Shown: positions 42,501 to 50,571, numbered from the stretch's first letter. The stretch is DNA of 64,000 nucleotides from Chitinophaga sp. XS-30 (GCF_008086345.1 NZ_CP043006.1:5888032-5952031), one strand, 5' to 3'. Notes: generated from the letters alone by a model not told the origin. Numbers and translations: made by a program.

Positions 42501-43765
42501 ACGGTGCCGGAGTTGCGGGAACCGGGATCGCTGATGATATTGCCGTAGAGGTCATTGGTATTCCTGTCCGGCAGGCGGGCGCTGGTCAGCACATTGATCG
42601 AGGGGTTGAAAGGATCGTATTCCGCCAGGTCCATCAGGCCAACGATATCCCTGGTATTGGTGGTGGCGCCGGTACGGTTCGTCACCCAGACCTCGATGCG
42701 GTTGATATATACCTGGGAGCGGATCACCGGGAGGTTGCCCATGGCATAGTTGAAGGTATCGCGGAAGAACTGCGCCAGCAGGAAGTGCCGGTTATCCTCG
42801 TATTCATCCGCCCTGATCATGAAATCCTGCACGCTGTTGCCGCCGCGCAGGGTCATGTTCTGCTTCTGTGATTTCTGATTGGAAAGAACGCTGGTAACGG
42901 TAAGCCGCCCGAACTGCAACTGGGTCTTTACCCCGAAGAGCGACTGTACGCCGGAAATAAGGGAACTGCTGAGCGGGAAGCTCACGTTCCCGGCTTCTAT
43001 CTTCTGGATGATCTCGTCCTTATACCCGGTATATTCCAGTTTTACCTGGTTCTCGAAATCGAAAGTGGATTGTGTATTGTAATTGGTGATGAGTTTGAGC
43101 TTTTCGCCGATGCGGCCCGTGACGTTCATATTGATATCGATATCAAAATCGAAGCCGCCGTTCTTGCGCGCCCGTTCCACCAGGATGGGGTTCTTTACGT
43201 TCTGGCCCTGGTAGCCGAAAGTGAGGCCCAGGCTCCCCTGTGGCTTGATATCCACCTTGGTGCCGCCGAACACCCGGTCGAACAATTTATCGCCGTAATA
43301 CAATTGCGGCGCACCGGTGCGCTGGTTGAGATTGCCAATGGTGCTGGCCCTCTTCTGCCAGTAATCCCGTTCGCTCTGCTCCGCCTGCAGGCGGTAGAAT
43401 TCACCGAAAGTCAGTACCGTTGGCTGGCGGTAAAACTGGTTCCCGATCTTTTCCGTGACGATGTATTGTTTGGTAACCGGGTCGTATTCTACTGTTTTGT
43501 TGATATTGCGCGGGTCTTTCAGGTCGATGGCGTTCCGCACAGGGTCTGTAACACTGGTGCCCCTCCTGTCATGGATGGGGTATTTCAGCGTATCCCTGCG
43601 GGTAGTATCTTGCGCCGTGGAATCAATTTTCCGGTCAACAGCTATGTCATACTCGCTTCTATAGGCATATCCCGAACTATTCCTGCTTCTGGCAGCTGTG
43701 TCAACAATGATAAAAGATACAACACCTATTACTGCAATAGCACCATAGTATTTCTTTCTTGCCAA
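36509..43765 (-). CDS. sprA: type IX secretion outer membrane translocon SprA
   Basis: 2418 residues, matching the very long SprA/Sov family. N-terminal anchor ARKKYYGAIAVIGVVSFIIV, then EYDPVTKQYIVTEKIGNQFY and LGLTFGYQGQNVKNPILVERARKNGGFDFD. A large beta barrel follows with repeats such as GQVYIDDFEGARNGYDL and LNNTNILLNEQSL-like stretches, and an antiparallel C-terminal strand set. SprA forms the single-polypeptide outer membrane pore of the type IX system. It is downstream of ruvA (36 bp), the usual Bacteroidota order. The two PKD cargo proteins in the window are candidate substrates. Confidence 0.96.
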   Translation of the reverse strand: MARKKYYGAIAVIGVVSFIIVDTAARSRNSSGYAYRSEYDIAVDRKIDSTAQDTTRRDTLKYPIHDRRGTSVTDPVRNAIDLKDPRNINKTVEYDPVTKQYIVTEKIGNQFYRQPTVLTFGEFYRLQAEQSERDYWQKRASTIGNLNQRTGAPQLYYGDKLFDRVFGGTKVDIKPQGSLGLTFGYQGQNVKNPILVERARKNGGFDFDIDINMNVTGRIGEKLKLITNYNTQSTFDFENQVKLEYTGYKDEIIQKIEAGNVSFPLSSSLISGVQSLFGVKTQLQFGRLTVTSVLSNQKSQKQNMTLRGGNSVQDFMIRADEYEDNRHFLLAQFFRDTFNYAMGNLPVIRSQVYINRIEVWVTNRTGATTNTRDIVGLMDLAEYDPFNPSINVLTSARLPDRNTNDLYGNIISDPGSRNSGTVVSRLLAMGLEPVQEFEKTFARKLDSTDYILNRQVGFLSLNQQLQPDEVLAVAYQYTYNGRVYQVGEFSQDVPPDQTNSANQKILFLKLLKATSARPALPIWDLMMKNIYSTNAFQINRQDFKLDVLYKDPGTDDRVPSEKRYLPDARGQFAGAPIITILNLDRLNNQNDPQPDGVFDYVEGYTINSQNGKVIFPVLEPFDDGLSRAFEGDPVLEKKYLYPMLYDSIKVIAQQFPNLNRFILRGSYKSSNSSEISLNAYNIPPGSVTVTAGGQMLRENVDFIIDYNLGRIKIINGGVLSSGVPINVQFENNALFGQQVRNYMGTRLDYYVSDKLNLGGTMVRMSERPYYQKVNYGDDPIRNTILGLDANYISDWRGLTRMLDKLPNFTANTPASINFTGEVAKLIPGHSKLVNEAGSKQGQVYIDDFEGARNGYDLKFPATAWALASTPKDASDASGTILFPEAEYNDSLAYGRNRALLAWYIIEPTLQIPRSPNLPRGITEASQFDPRSRLVYQKDVFPNRSTDFGQSQLSTLDLAFYPEERGPYNFEATPATLTPEGRLRNPRSRWGGIMRAIDNSDFETANIEFIEFWIQDPFINNPTSSGGKLFFNLGNVSEDVLKDGRKSFENGLPDPNTGLNKIDSSNWARVPKFQQQITQAFDNDPNIRRYQDVGYDGLQSVDERHFRRDYLDDIAAMFGTGSVIYETVQEDPSNDDYRWYRDATYDGGDGTDILGRYKRINNPEGNSPVSNDNSQFSQASTNYPESEDLNRDNTMNETEEYFQYRVELTPNMQVGSNYVVDKFTTVVQGPNNTTREETWYQFKVPVTQYDKKVGNIPDFKSIRFMRMFLTGFEDSVVLRFAKLDLVRNQWRRFLSELQPGDPVPIDESTVFNSSAVNIEENARRQPIPYVVPPGILRQNTLSTNNTNILLNEQSLAAQICNLKDGESRALYKNLNLDMRQYNRMQMFIHAEPAGSANALADDQLHAIIRVGSDFTENYYEYRIPLEITSWTGPHPEDSVWKEANNLDLELTKLTRAKQARNVAGASPLIPYVVQDGRNFITIMGNPSLGDVRGVMIGVFNPEDDGMPKCTEVWFNELRLTGLDEKGGYAALARVDLQLSDLGSITFSGNMHTAGFGAIDQRNNERFRDNYIQYDVATNLDLGKLLPKRAGISVPVYAGYSQTVSNPEYDPYDLDIKLKDKLELALDKQQRDSIKRNAQDFTSITSLNFTNVRKMTPGKTKNRLWDIENFDISYSYSQISRRNPVIENDVLTKHRAGLGYNFSGTPKYLEPFKSLIKSKSPWVGLIKEFNLNYVPTQLSFRADVTRQFGATRLRNVGGGPFQLQETYDKYFTFDRYYTLKWDFTRNLSLDFNASNLARIDEPMGRIDTDAKRDSVRSNLFKFGRTTNYYHTASVTYTLPTAKFPLLNWTNVALSYSTDYRWIGASRLAMYLGNAIENTQSKIVSAELKFSDLYNKSKWLRKMNAAPVRSTMPQMNNMNNNQPKPNQPNAAKKDEEETEGSGLVKGLMRVLMSLKRVQVNYTENAGTRLPGYIDSTKVLGMNWASMAPGIGFVLGQQPDRLWLDNFAKKGLLTRDTLFNIQFQQQFTQRLDAQAQLEPIRDLRIDLNLTKSFTKTYTELYKDTTGNGTFGHLSPYDAGGFEITFVAIKTMWGKINEQDGISQTFRDFESYRKIISRRLGAENPYSQDPSIPEFDPKDPEYRYGYGRYSQDVLIPAFLAAYTGKNPETISLLKQGAGGVRTNPFKNILPRPNWRISYNGLSRLAPFRNFLSVFTLTHAYIGNLSMNSYNTALMFYDPLLMGYPAFRDSVSGNYVPYFLLPNMTINEQFAPLLGVDMTFTNSLNARLEFKRSRTLSLSMIDYQLSEMRSSEIVVGAGYRVRGFPMPFKIGKEGGTRLENDLNFRLDISFRDDKTVNNRLDADIVIPTSGQKVIGIAPSIDYVINNRLNIKFFYDRRQTIPVISTAYPITNTRGGLTLRFMLAQ

Positions 43766-43801
43766 GCGATCTTAGGTTTTATAGAGGTCAAGGACATAAA
43801 T

Positions 43802-44389
43802 TTATAAACTTTTGAGGGACTTCTTTATAAGTAATTCCAATTCATTGAGTTGCGGCTCCGCTTTCAGCACCCTCTGTACTGCCTGCTCAGCCATGTTTCG
43901 GGCTATTCCCAGGGTAACCAATGCATTTAACGCATCTTCCTGTATTGTATTGTGAGAAGTTACAGATAAATGTAATACATCTTCCTTGTGTTTCCGCATT
44001 TTGTCCTTTAACTCCAGAATCAGGCGCTTGGCGGTTTTGGAGCCGATGCCCTTCACCCCTTCCAGCATCTTTTCATTATCCATTACGATGGCGCGCTGGA
44101 TATCTTCCGGCTGAAGCGAGCTGAGCATCATGCGGGCGGTACCGGCGCCGACCCCCGAAACGCTGATCAGTTGCAGGAAGATGGTCCTTTCCGCTTCATC
44201 AAAGAAGCCGTACATGGTGTGCGCATCCTCCTTTATATGTACGAAGGTCAGCAATTTACAACTTTCCAGGGATTGTATCCTGGAGTAAGTATGCAGGCTG
44301 ATCTGTACTTCATATCCCACCCCGTTCACATCCAGATGTACAAGTGCGGGTGATTTATATGCCAGTTTACCAATTAAATATGCTATCAT
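43802..44389 (-). CDS. ruvA: Holliday junction branch migration protein RuvA
   Basis: 195 residues: OB-fold domain I (MIAYLIGKLAYKSPALVHLDVNGVGYEVQISL), HhH domain II (LISVSGVGAGTARMMLSSL and LEGVKGIGSKTAKRLILELKDKM) and the C-terminal UBA-like domain III (EDALNALVTLGIARNMAEQAVQRVL). RuvA tetramers hold four-way junctions and load RuvB, which is not in the window. It precedes sprA on the same strand, so they may share a transcript. Confidence 0.96.
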   Translation of the reverse strand: MIAYLIGKLAYKSPALVHLDVNGVGYEVQISLHTYSRIQSLESCKLLTFVHIKEDAHTMYGFFDEAERTIFLQLISVSGVGAGTARMMLSSLQPEDIQRAIVMDNEKMLEGVKGIGSKTAKRLILELKDKMRKHKEDVLHLSVTSHNTIQEDALNALVTLGIARNMAEQAVQRVLKAEPQLNELELLIKKSLKSL

Positions 44390-44480
44390 AAGGCTGAATA
44401 AGGGGGTAAATTTAAATCATAAATAGAAATATTCGTTTAAGTCGTATTTTTACGCCCATTTTATAACTTATCCTAACAAT

Positions 44481-45485
44481 ATGAGTAAAATAACGGCCGC
44501 TATTACAGCGGTGGGTGGGTATGTTCCCGACTATGTACTGACGAACCAGGAATTGGAAAAATTGGTAGACACAACGGATGAATGGATCACCACCCGTACC
44601 GGCATCAAGGAACGAAGGATACTGAAAGGCGAAAGCATGGGCACTTCAGAGCTTTGTGTTCCGGTAGCGCTGGAGATCTGCAGGAAAAGGGGCATCAGCC
44701 CGGAGGAGATCGACCTGCTGATCGTGGCCACGGTAACGCCGGATATGGTGTTCCCCGCCACGGCCAATGTGGTTACGGATAAGATCGGCGCAAAGAATGC
44801 CTTCGGCTTCGATATCGGCGCAGCCTGCTCCGGCTTCCTTTACGCGCTGGATACCGGCGCCCGGTTCATAGAAAGCGGCCGCTACAAGAAAGTAATGGTT
44901 ATCGGAGCTGATAAAATGAGCTCCATTATCGATTATACGGACCGCGCCACCTGCATCATCTTCGGTGACGGCGCAGGCGGCATACTGCTGGAACCCGATA
45001 CCGAAGGCTTCGGTGTGGTAGACAGTATTCTGAAAAGCGACGGGCATGGCCGCGAGTTCCTGAACATGAAAGCCGGCGGCTCCGCCAAACCGGCCAGCGC
45101 GGAAACCGTTGCCAACCGTGAACATTATGTATTCCAGGAGGGCAAGACCGTTTTCAAATACGCCGTAGCGAACATGTCCGAAGCCGCAGGCGATATCATG
45201 AAACGCAACCACCTCACGGCAGACGATATCGCATGGCTGGTGCCGCACCAGGCCAACCTGCGCATCATCAATGCCACGGCAGGTTACATGGGCCTCCCCG
45301 AAGAAAAGATCATGATCAACATCCAGCGCTACGGCAACACCACCGCCGGCACCATACCATTGTGCCTCTGGGATTGGGAAAGCAAGCTGAAAAAAGGGGA
45401 TAACCTGATACTGGCCGCCTTCGGCGGAGGATTCACCTGGGGGGCCTGCTACGTGAAGTGGGCATACGACGGGGATAAGATATAA
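44481..45485 (+). CDS. fabH: 3-oxoacyl-ACP synthase III
   Basis: 334 residues. Active-site Cys in IGAACSGFLYAL (about 116), His in LVPHQANLRI (about 256) and Asn in YGNTTAGTIPL (about 286), the Cys-His-Asn triad of KAS III. N-terminal GGYVPDYVLTNQEL and WITTRTGIKERRI are typical. It condenses acetyl-CoA or branched starter CoA with malonyl-ACP to begin fatty acid synthesis. Iso-branched fatty acids typical of this group would need this enzyme. fabD lies 4 kb further on. Confidence 0.95.
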   Translation: MSKITAAITAVGGYVPDYVLTNQELEKLVDTTDEWITTRTGIKERRILKGESMGTSELCVPVALEICRKRGISPEEIDLLIVATVTPDMVFPATANVVTDKIGAKNAFGFDIGAACSGFLYALDTGARFIESGRYKKVMVIGADKMSSIIDYTDRATCIIFGDGAGGILLEPDTEGFGVVDSILKSDGHGREFLNMKAGGSAKPASAETVANREHYVFQEGKTVFKYAVANMSEAAGDIMKRNHLTADDIAWLVPHQANLRIINATAGYMGLPEEKIMINIQRYGNTTAGTIPLCLWDWESKLKKGDNLILAAFGGGFTWGACYVKWAYDGDKI

Positions 45486-45499
45486 CGGAACAAAATAAC

Positions 45500-45533
45500 A
45501 GCAGGATGTGGGTGAATTGACCAACATCCTGCT
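45500..45533. terminator. bidirectional terminator fabH/Nudix regulator
   Basis: 10-bp perfect stem AGCAGGATGT/ACATCCTGCT with a 14-nt loop containing a further GGT/ACC pair, between convergent genes. The minus-strand side is followed by a T-rich tract. Confidence 0.7.
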
Positions 45534-45553
45534 ATTGATATTAATTTATCATC

Positions 45554-46249
45554 CTACACCTCAAACACAAACCCGTGCCGCGTCAGCGCCTCATACTTCT
45601 GCTTGTCGAACCGGTACAGATTCGCGCCTTTTTTTGAAGTGGACTTGTCCTTCTCATCCAGCTTCTCCAATATCCCCATCGCCAGTATCTTTTTTCTGAA
45701 ATTCCGTTTGTCCAGCTCGCGCTGATAGATCTCCTCGTAGAGATTCCGCAATTGCGGCAGGGAAAACTTTTCCGGTAGCAGCTCAAAGCCCAGCGGATGG
45801 AAACGCGCTTTGTCCCGCAGGCGGGCCAGGGCATCCTGCAACATTTGCGTATGGTCGAATATCAGTTCGGGTATCTGGTGCAGTTCCAGCCAGTGAGCCC
45901 CGTATTCAGTGGCCATCACCCGGTCATGCTCCTGGATATTGATGAGGGCATAATAGGCAATGGAGATCACCCTGGCGCCGGTATCCCGCTGCACATCACC
46001 ATAACACTGCAACTGGTCCATATAAATATCGTCTATCCCGGTAGTCTGCTGCAATACACGCGTAGCTGCGCTGTCCGTGCTCTCGCCTTCCTGCACGAAC
46101 CCGCCCACAAGCGACCAGGCGCCCTCCATCGGGTCTACCTTGCGCTTCATGATCAGCAGCTTCAGCTTGCCGCCTTCAAATCCGAAAATGATACAATCCA
46201 CCGCCACAAGGTGTCTCGGGGAACTGGCATAAAATGATGGAATACTCAT
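45554..46249 (-). CDS. NrtR/AraR-type Nudix-fold transcription regulator
   Basis: 231 residues. Nudix-like domain about 10-150 (VAVDCIIFGFEGGKLKLLIM, WSLVGGFVQEGES) followed by a winged helix at about 155-231 (ELLPEKFSLPQLRNLYEEIY, RNFRKKILAMGILEKL, ANLYRFDKQKYEAL). The Nudix box reads RVLQQTTGI where active hydrolases have REUxEExGU, so the two catalytic Glu are lost and it is probably a ligand-sensing repressor. In Bacteroidota such proteins include the NAD regulator NrtR and arabinose regulator AraR; ligand here unknown, no operon partner. Confidence 0.85.
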   Translation of the reverse strand: MSIPSFYASSPRHLVAVDCIIFGFEGGKLKLLIMKRKVDPMEGAWSLVGGFVQEGESTDSAATRVLQQTTGIDDIYMDQLQCYGDVQRDTGARVISIAYYALINIQEHDRVMATEYGAHWLELHQIPELIFDHTQMLQDALARLRDKARFHPLGFELLPEKFSLPQLRNLYEEIYQRELDKRNFRKKILAMGILEKLDEKDKSTSKKGANLYRFDKQKYEALTRHGFVFEV

Positions 46250-46290
46250 ACTGACTGGTATAGATACTTTCTGATAACAAAAACGTGAAA

Positions 46291-46785
46291 TTATTTTTTG
46301 AGCCCGGTGTATTTGATATAATCCGTCGGAGGTATCTTGCTCACACCGCTTTGCCGCAGCATCGTCACCAATTGCCCGCGATGAAATGTGGAATGATTGA
46401 ATGCCGTGAGCAGCGCATCCACAACCGCCGATTTGCCGATGCCTTTTGCAAGCCGGTTATATTCTATCGTATGGGCCAGCTTGGCATCGGAAGCGGTGGC
46501 TACAAAATCCTTCAGCTGCTCGCTCTGCCGGGTGAAGAGGTGCGTGAACTCCTCCCAGTCCCCTGTAAACGTCCGGGTAGGTACCAGCACCGGCGATGCC
46601 AGCTGAAGGCGCTGGAACCATATGCTTTCAGCATCCCATATATGATAAATGGTCTTGCGCAGCGAGGAAAAACTGCTCCCCAGGTCCTTGTCCAGCTGCT
46701 CTTCCGACAGTCCGTTGAGTAAGGTCAGCATCCGCTGGTTCGCCCAAATATTATACCTGGCATACCGCAGTAGAAGATCCTTCAT
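46291..46785 (-). CDS. DinB-family putative metal-dependent hydrolase
   Basis: 164 residues, four-helix-bundle DinB/YfiT type. N-terminal LLLRYARYNIWANQRMLTLL, His48 in KTIYHIWDAESIWF, and the paired His in AFNHSTFHRGQLVTML, giving the usual three-His metal site. Some relatives are thiol-dependent transferases. Substrate unknown. Divergent from the PLP enzyme gene. Confidence 0.86.
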   Translation of the reverse strand: MKDLLLRYARYNIWANQRMLTLLNGLSEEQLDKDLGSSFSSLRKTIYHIWDAESIWFQRLQLASPVLVPTRTFTGDWEEFTHLFTRQSEQLKDFVATASDAKLAHTIEYNRLAKGIGKSAVVDALLTAFNHSTFHRGQLVTMLRQSGVSKIPPTDYIKYTGLKK

Positions 46786-46847
46786 CTAATATCTTATTTT
46801 TACAAGGTAAATCACTAACAAGATAATCAACATTTCAATAACATTCC

Positions 46848-48068
46848 ATGAAACAAGCACCGCTCTCGGGATTCAGTTCAGTTTGCGTACATGCCGGCCA
46901 TGAGCAGGACCCGTTGTATTCCCACCTCACACCCATTTACGCGTCTTCCACTTTCGTATATGATTCGGCGGAACAGGGCATGCGCCGCTTCAGCGGGCAG
47001 GAAGAAGGGTATATCTATACGCGCTGGGACAGTCCAAACTTCCGGGAAGCGGAAGAGAAGATAGCGGCGCTGGAAGGGTTTGGACTGACGGATGAAAGCG
47101 GCCGGCCCCTGGCCCTCAAAGCCATCCTGCACGCCTCGGGCATGGGTGCATTAAGCACGCTTTTCCTCGCCAATCTGAAATCCGGCGACAAGATCATCTC
47201 CCACTATTCCCTCTACGGCGGCACGGAAGAGCTTTTTTCAAAGATATTGCCGCCACTGGGCATCGAAGCCCTGATCATGGATATGCAGGACCTCGGCAAA
47301 ACAGCCGCAGCTATCCAGGCAGATCCGTCCATAAAAATGATGTACCTGGAAACACCGGCCAACCCCACGCTCAAATGTGTGGACCTCGAAGCCCTGATAG
47401 CGCTGGCACATCAGCACCGGCTCATCACGGCGGTAGACAATACTTTCGCCACCCCTTACCTGCAGCAACCCTTCGCCTACGGGGCGGATTATGTTTTCCA
47501 TTCCACCACCAAGTTCCTGAACGGCCACGGTACCGCCATCGGCGGCGTGCTGGTGGGAAAGGATATGGAGATGATGAAGGGACAGGTGGACAAAGTGCAT
47601 CGCCTGCTCGGCAACAACAGCAATCCCTTCGATGCATTCCTGCTCACGCAAGGCATGAAAACGCTGGAAGTGCGCATGGAACGCCATTGCCATAACGCCA
47701 TGGAAGTGGCCGGGTTCCTGGACGGGCATCCTGCCATAGCCCGCGTGAATTACCTCGGCCTGGCGGACCATCCGGATTTTGCCATCGCCTCCCGGCAGAT
47801 GAAACATCCCGGCGCCATGCTGAGCTTTGAGTTGAAAGACGGTATGAAAGCCGGCATGCGCTTTATCGACCGCCTGCAGATGTGCCTCCGCGCCGTTTCC
47901 CTCGGCACCTGCGACACGCTGATCTGTCACCCCGCATCCATGACGCATTACAGCATCCCGCAGGAGATCAGGGAAAAATACGGCATCACGGACGGGCTGA
48001 TCCGCATGAGCACCGGCATTGAATCCGTAACCGATATTCTTAACGACCTTGAACAAGCCCTGCAATAA
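46848..48068 (+). CDS. Cys/Met metabolism PLP-dependent enzyme (gamma-lyase/synthase type)
   Basis: 406 residues of the trans-sulfuration family: VHAGHEQDPLYSHLTPIYASSTF, YTRWDSPNFREAEEKIAALEG, the PLP-stacking Tyr in SHYSLYGGTEELF, AVDNTFATPYLQQPFAYGAD and the PLP lysine in HSTTKFLNGHG (about 222). The C-terminal RMSTGIESVTDILNDLEQAL is typical. It could be methionine gamma-lyase, cystathionine gamma-lyase or gamma-synthase; sequence alone does not separate them. Followed after 6 bp by a GNAT gene. Confidence 0.88.
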   Translation: MKQAPLSGFSSVCVHAGHEQDPLYSHLTPIYASSTFVYDSAEQGMRRFSGQEEGYIYTRWDSPNFREAEEKIAALEGFGLTDESGRPLALKAILHASGMGALSTLFLANLKSGDKIISHYSLYGGTEELFSKILPPLGIEALIMDMQDLGKTAAAIQADPSIKMMYLETPANPTLKCVDLEALIALAHQHRLITAVDNTFATPYLQQPFAYGADYVFHSTTKFLNGHGTAIGGVLVGKDMEMMKGQVDKVHRLLGNNSNPFDAFLLTQGMKTLEVRMERHCHNAMEVAGFLDGHPAIARVNYLGLADHPDFAIASRQMKHPGAMLSFELKDGMKAGMRFIDRLQMCLRAVSLGTCDTLICHPASMTHYSIPQEIREKYGITDGLIRMSTGIESVTDILNDLEQALQ

Positions 48069-48074
48069 ACAATC

Positions 48075-48521
48075 ATGATCAATATCAGAAAAGCAGAGAA
48101 GAAAGACTGCCCCCGTATGATGGAGCTGGTGCGGGAACTGGCGCTGTATGAAAAAGCGCCGGAACAGGTAACAGTAACCGCGGAACATTTCGAGGAAACC
48201 GGCTTTGGCCCCAACCCCGTATGGTGGGCCTGGGTAGCGGAGGCTGACGGGGAGATCGCCGGCATGGCGCTTTATTACGTCCGCTACTCCACCTGGAAAG
48301 GCGCAAGAATGTTCCTGGAAGACATCATCGTTACCGAAAGCTGGCGCGGCAAAGGCATCGGCAAACTGCTGTTCGACCGCCTCATCGAAGAGGCCCGGGA
48401 AAAGAAATTCTCCGGAATGGTATGGCAGGTGCTGGACTGGAACGAGCCAGCCATCAACTTTTACAAAAAATACAACGCGAAGTTCGATCCCGAATGGCTG
48501 AACGTCAGCATTGACCTGTAA
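48075..48521 (+). CDS. GNAT-family N-acetyltransferase
   Basis: 148 residues. Acetyl-CoA loop ESWRGKGIGKLLFDRLIEEA at about 94-113, strand EDIIVTESW before it, and C-terminal GMVWQVLDWNEPAINFYKKYNAKF. The profile resembles spermidine/spermine acetyltransferase-like members (SSAT), including the WQVLDWN segment, but substrate is not proven. Six bp after the PLP enzyme gene, so co-transcribed. Confidence 0.88.
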   Translation: MINIRKAEKKDCPRMMELVRELALYEKAPEQVTVTAEHFEETGFGPNPVWWAWVAEADGEIAGMALYYVRYSTWKGARMFLEDIIVTESWRGKGIGKLLFDRLIEEAREKKFSGMVWQVLDWNEPAINFYKKYNAKFDPEWLNVSIDL

Positions 48522-48524
48522 GCT

Positions 48525-48899
48525 TTACTGTTTTTCGAAGATCAGCAGTTCCGGCAGGCCGCCGGGATCGGGGAAGAAACGGCCGATGGTGAAAGACCGG
48601 CCGCTTTCGTCCATCCGGAAAAATACCTTTTTACGGGTGTTGTTCAGGAGGAGCGAATCCCCTTCCAGGGAATAATAATAAAAACCGGAGGGCGAGGTGA
48701 TACTGGAACTTTCGGGTAGTTTCCTGGCCTGGAAGTAAAAGCTCTGCTCCCCGCCCCGGGCATCCAGCGGGGATACATCCTTGAATACGATCACTTCCTG
48801 GCGCTGGGTGGATTCCAGCCACCGTTCATCCGGCAGCGATTCTTCTTTGCACGACGGAGCAGCGGCCAGAACAGCCAGGAGGAATAAGGACAGGCGCAT
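48525..48899 (-). CDS. small lipoprotein, unknown
   Basis: 124 residues; signal peptide MRLSLFLLAVLAAAPSCKEE with lipobox APSC (Cys17). The mature part is beta-rich (EQSFYFQARKLPE, SGFYYYSLEGDSLLLN, KKVFFRMDESGRSFTIGRF) and may form a small lipocalin-like or SH3-like barrel. I recognise no family. Convergent with the GNAT gene, 3 bp apart; upstream of it lies fabD on the same strand. Confidence 0.75.
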   Translation of the reverse strand: MRLSLFLLAVLAAAPSCKEESLPDERWLESTQRQEVIVFKDVSPLDARGGEQSFYFQARKLPESSSITSPSGFYYYSLEGDSLLLNNTRKKVFFRMDESGRSFTIGRFFPDPGGLPELLIFEKQ

Positions 48900-48958
48900 A
48901 ATGGAATGTTTATACCAGTAGAACGCAGGGGAAAAACGAAAGTTACAAACGGTGACGC

Positions 48959-49867
48959 CTATTTGGCCATCGCCTCTTCCAGCCCGGTACTGATCCCGTC
49001 CGTTACCGCATTTTTATCGATCTTCTGAATGAGCCCCTGTAATACTTTACCCGGACCAACTTCCGTAAACCGTTGAGCGCCATCGGCGATCATGGCCTGA
49101 ACGGATTGCGTCCAGCGGACAGCGCCGGTAAGCTGGCTGATGAGATTGTTTTTGATCTCTGCCGGATCGGTCACGGCTTTGGCCACTACGTTCTGGTAAA
49201 CAGGGCATGCAGGTGTATTGAAGGTGGTCTTTTCGATGGCCGCCTGCAGTTCGGCCTGGGCGGGAGCCATCAACGGTGAATGGAAAGCGCCGCCTACGGG
49301 GAGGATCAGCGCACGTTTAGCACCGGCGGCCTTCATCAGCTCACAGGCGCGCTCCACAGCCGGTACGGTGCCGGAGATCACCAGCTGGCCCGGACAGTTA
49401 TAATTTGCCGCTACTACGATATCATCTGTTATCGACGCGCAGATCTCTTCTACTTTGGCATCATCCAGGGCCAGTACGGCGGCCATGGTGGAAGGAGTGG
49501 CCTCGCAGGCTTTCTGCATGGCATTGGCGCGGATGGCTACCAGCCGCAGCGCATCTTCGAAGGCCAGCACACCGTTGGCCACCAGGGCGGAAAACTCGCC
49601 CAGGGAATGCCCCGCCGTCATCGCCGGCCTGGGGTCATCAATGCACAGAAAAGCGATCACCGCATGCAGGAACACCGCAGGCTGCGTTACTTCCGTACGC
49701 CGGAGGTCTTCCTCCGTGCCGGTAAACATGATATCGGATATCCTGAACCCCAGGATGTCGTTGGCCTGCTCAAACAGGGCTTTGGCGCTGGCATTGTTAT
49801 CATATAAACTTTTGCCCATGCCGGGGAACTGGGAGCCCTGCCCGGGAAATACGTAAGCGTGCTGCAT
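48959..49867 (-). CDS. fabD: malonyl-CoA:ACP transacylase
   Basis: 302 residues. FPGQGSQFPGMGKSLYD at the N-terminus, nucleophile Ser in TAGHSLGEFSALVANG (about 90), catalytic His in VGGAFHSPLM (about 199) and TGAVRWTQSVQ. It transfers malonyl groups to ACP for chain extension. It has its own -7 box, downstream of the folE/queD terminator. Confidence 0.95.
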   Translation of the reverse strand: MQHAYVFPGQGSQFPGMGKSLYDNNASAKALFEQANDILGFRISDIMFTGTEEDLRRTEVTQPAVFLHAVIAFLCIDDPRPAMTAGHSLGEFSALVANGVLAFEDALRLVAIRANAMQKACEATPSTMAAVLALDDAKVEEICASITDDIVVAANYNCPGQLVISGTVPAVERACELMKAAGAKRALILPVGGAFHSPLMAPAQAELQAAIEKTTFNTPACPVYQNVVAKAVTDPAEIKNNLISQLTGAVRWTQSVQAMIADGAQRFTEVGPGKVLQGLIQKIDKNAVTDGISTGLEEAMAK

Positions 49868-49893
49868 ATCGTTATTATCTGTTTATCAGTGCG

Positions 49894-49901
49894 CAAATAT
49901 A
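49894..49901 (-). promoter_or_regulatory. -7 box of fabD
   Basis: TATATTTG on the minus strand, an exact TAnnTTTG match, 26 bp before the fabD ATG and directly after the queD-folE terminator. Confidence 0.42.
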
Positions 49902-49903
49902 TA

Positions 49904-49951
49904 TAAAAAAATATGGTTTAATCCATTGTGACAACAAGTATTAAACCATAT
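49904..49951 (-). terminator. terminator of queD-folE
   Basis: Perfect 12-bp stem ATATGGTTTAAT/ATTAAACCATAT with a 17-nt loop, followed on the minus strand by TTTTTTTAT, 15 bp past the folE stop. Confidence 0.88.
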
Positions 49952-49966
49952 CACGGCAAAACGGTG

Positions 49967-50554
49967 TTACCGGCCGATCAGTTTCATGAATTCAGCGCGG
50001 GTGGCGCCATGCTCGAACTGGCCGGAAAAAGCGGAGGTGGTGGTGACGGAATTCTGCTTTTGCACGCCCCGCATCATCATGCAAAGGTGTTGTGCTTCGA
50101 TGACCACCGCTACGCCCTGGGGACGGAGGGTATCCTGGATGGCGTCCAGTATCTGGTGGGTGAGCCGCTCCTGTACCTGCATCCGGCGGGAATATACGTC
50201 CACCACCCTGGCGATCTTGCTCAGACCGGTGATATATCCGTTGGGAATATAGGCTACATGCGCTTTCCCGAAAAAAGGCAGCATATGATGCTCGCACATC
50301 GAGTACAACTCAATATCCTTCACGATCACCATTTCGCTATAGGCTTCCGTGAACTTCGCTCCCTCCAGGATGGCTTTGGCATCTGTCTGATATCCCTGGG
50401 TGAGGTACTGCATAGCCTTGGCCATACGCTCCGGTGTTTTCTGCAGCCCCTCGCGTTCCGGATCTTCCCCCAGCAATGCGATACATTCCCTGTAATTGTC
50501 TATCAGACCCGATGTGATCTCCTCGTCGAATGATTCTTGCTTGTTGTATGCCAT
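49967..50554 (-). CDS. folE: GTP cyclohydrolase I
   Basis: 195 residues. Zinc ligands in YSMCEHHMLPFFGKAHVAYIP (Cys and His) and the second Cys in EAQHLCMMMRGVQKQNS; ERLTHQILDAI also matches. It makes 7,8-dihydroneopterin triphosphate from GTP, shared by folate and queuosine synthesis. It lies 17 bp after queD, so here it probably serves the deazaguanine path, perhaps both. Confidence 0.96.
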   Translation of the reverse strand: MAYNKQESFDEEITSGLIDNYRECIALLGEDPEREGLQKTPERMAKAMQYLTQGYQTDAKAILEGAKFTEAYSEMVIVKDIELYSMCEHHMLPFFGKAHVAYIPNGYITGLSKIARVVDVYSRRMQVQERLTHQILDAIQDTLRPQGVAVVIEAQHLCMMMRGVQKQNSVTTTSAFSGQFEHGATRAEFMKLIGR

Positions 50555-50571
50555 GTGCTATTGATTGTCAG

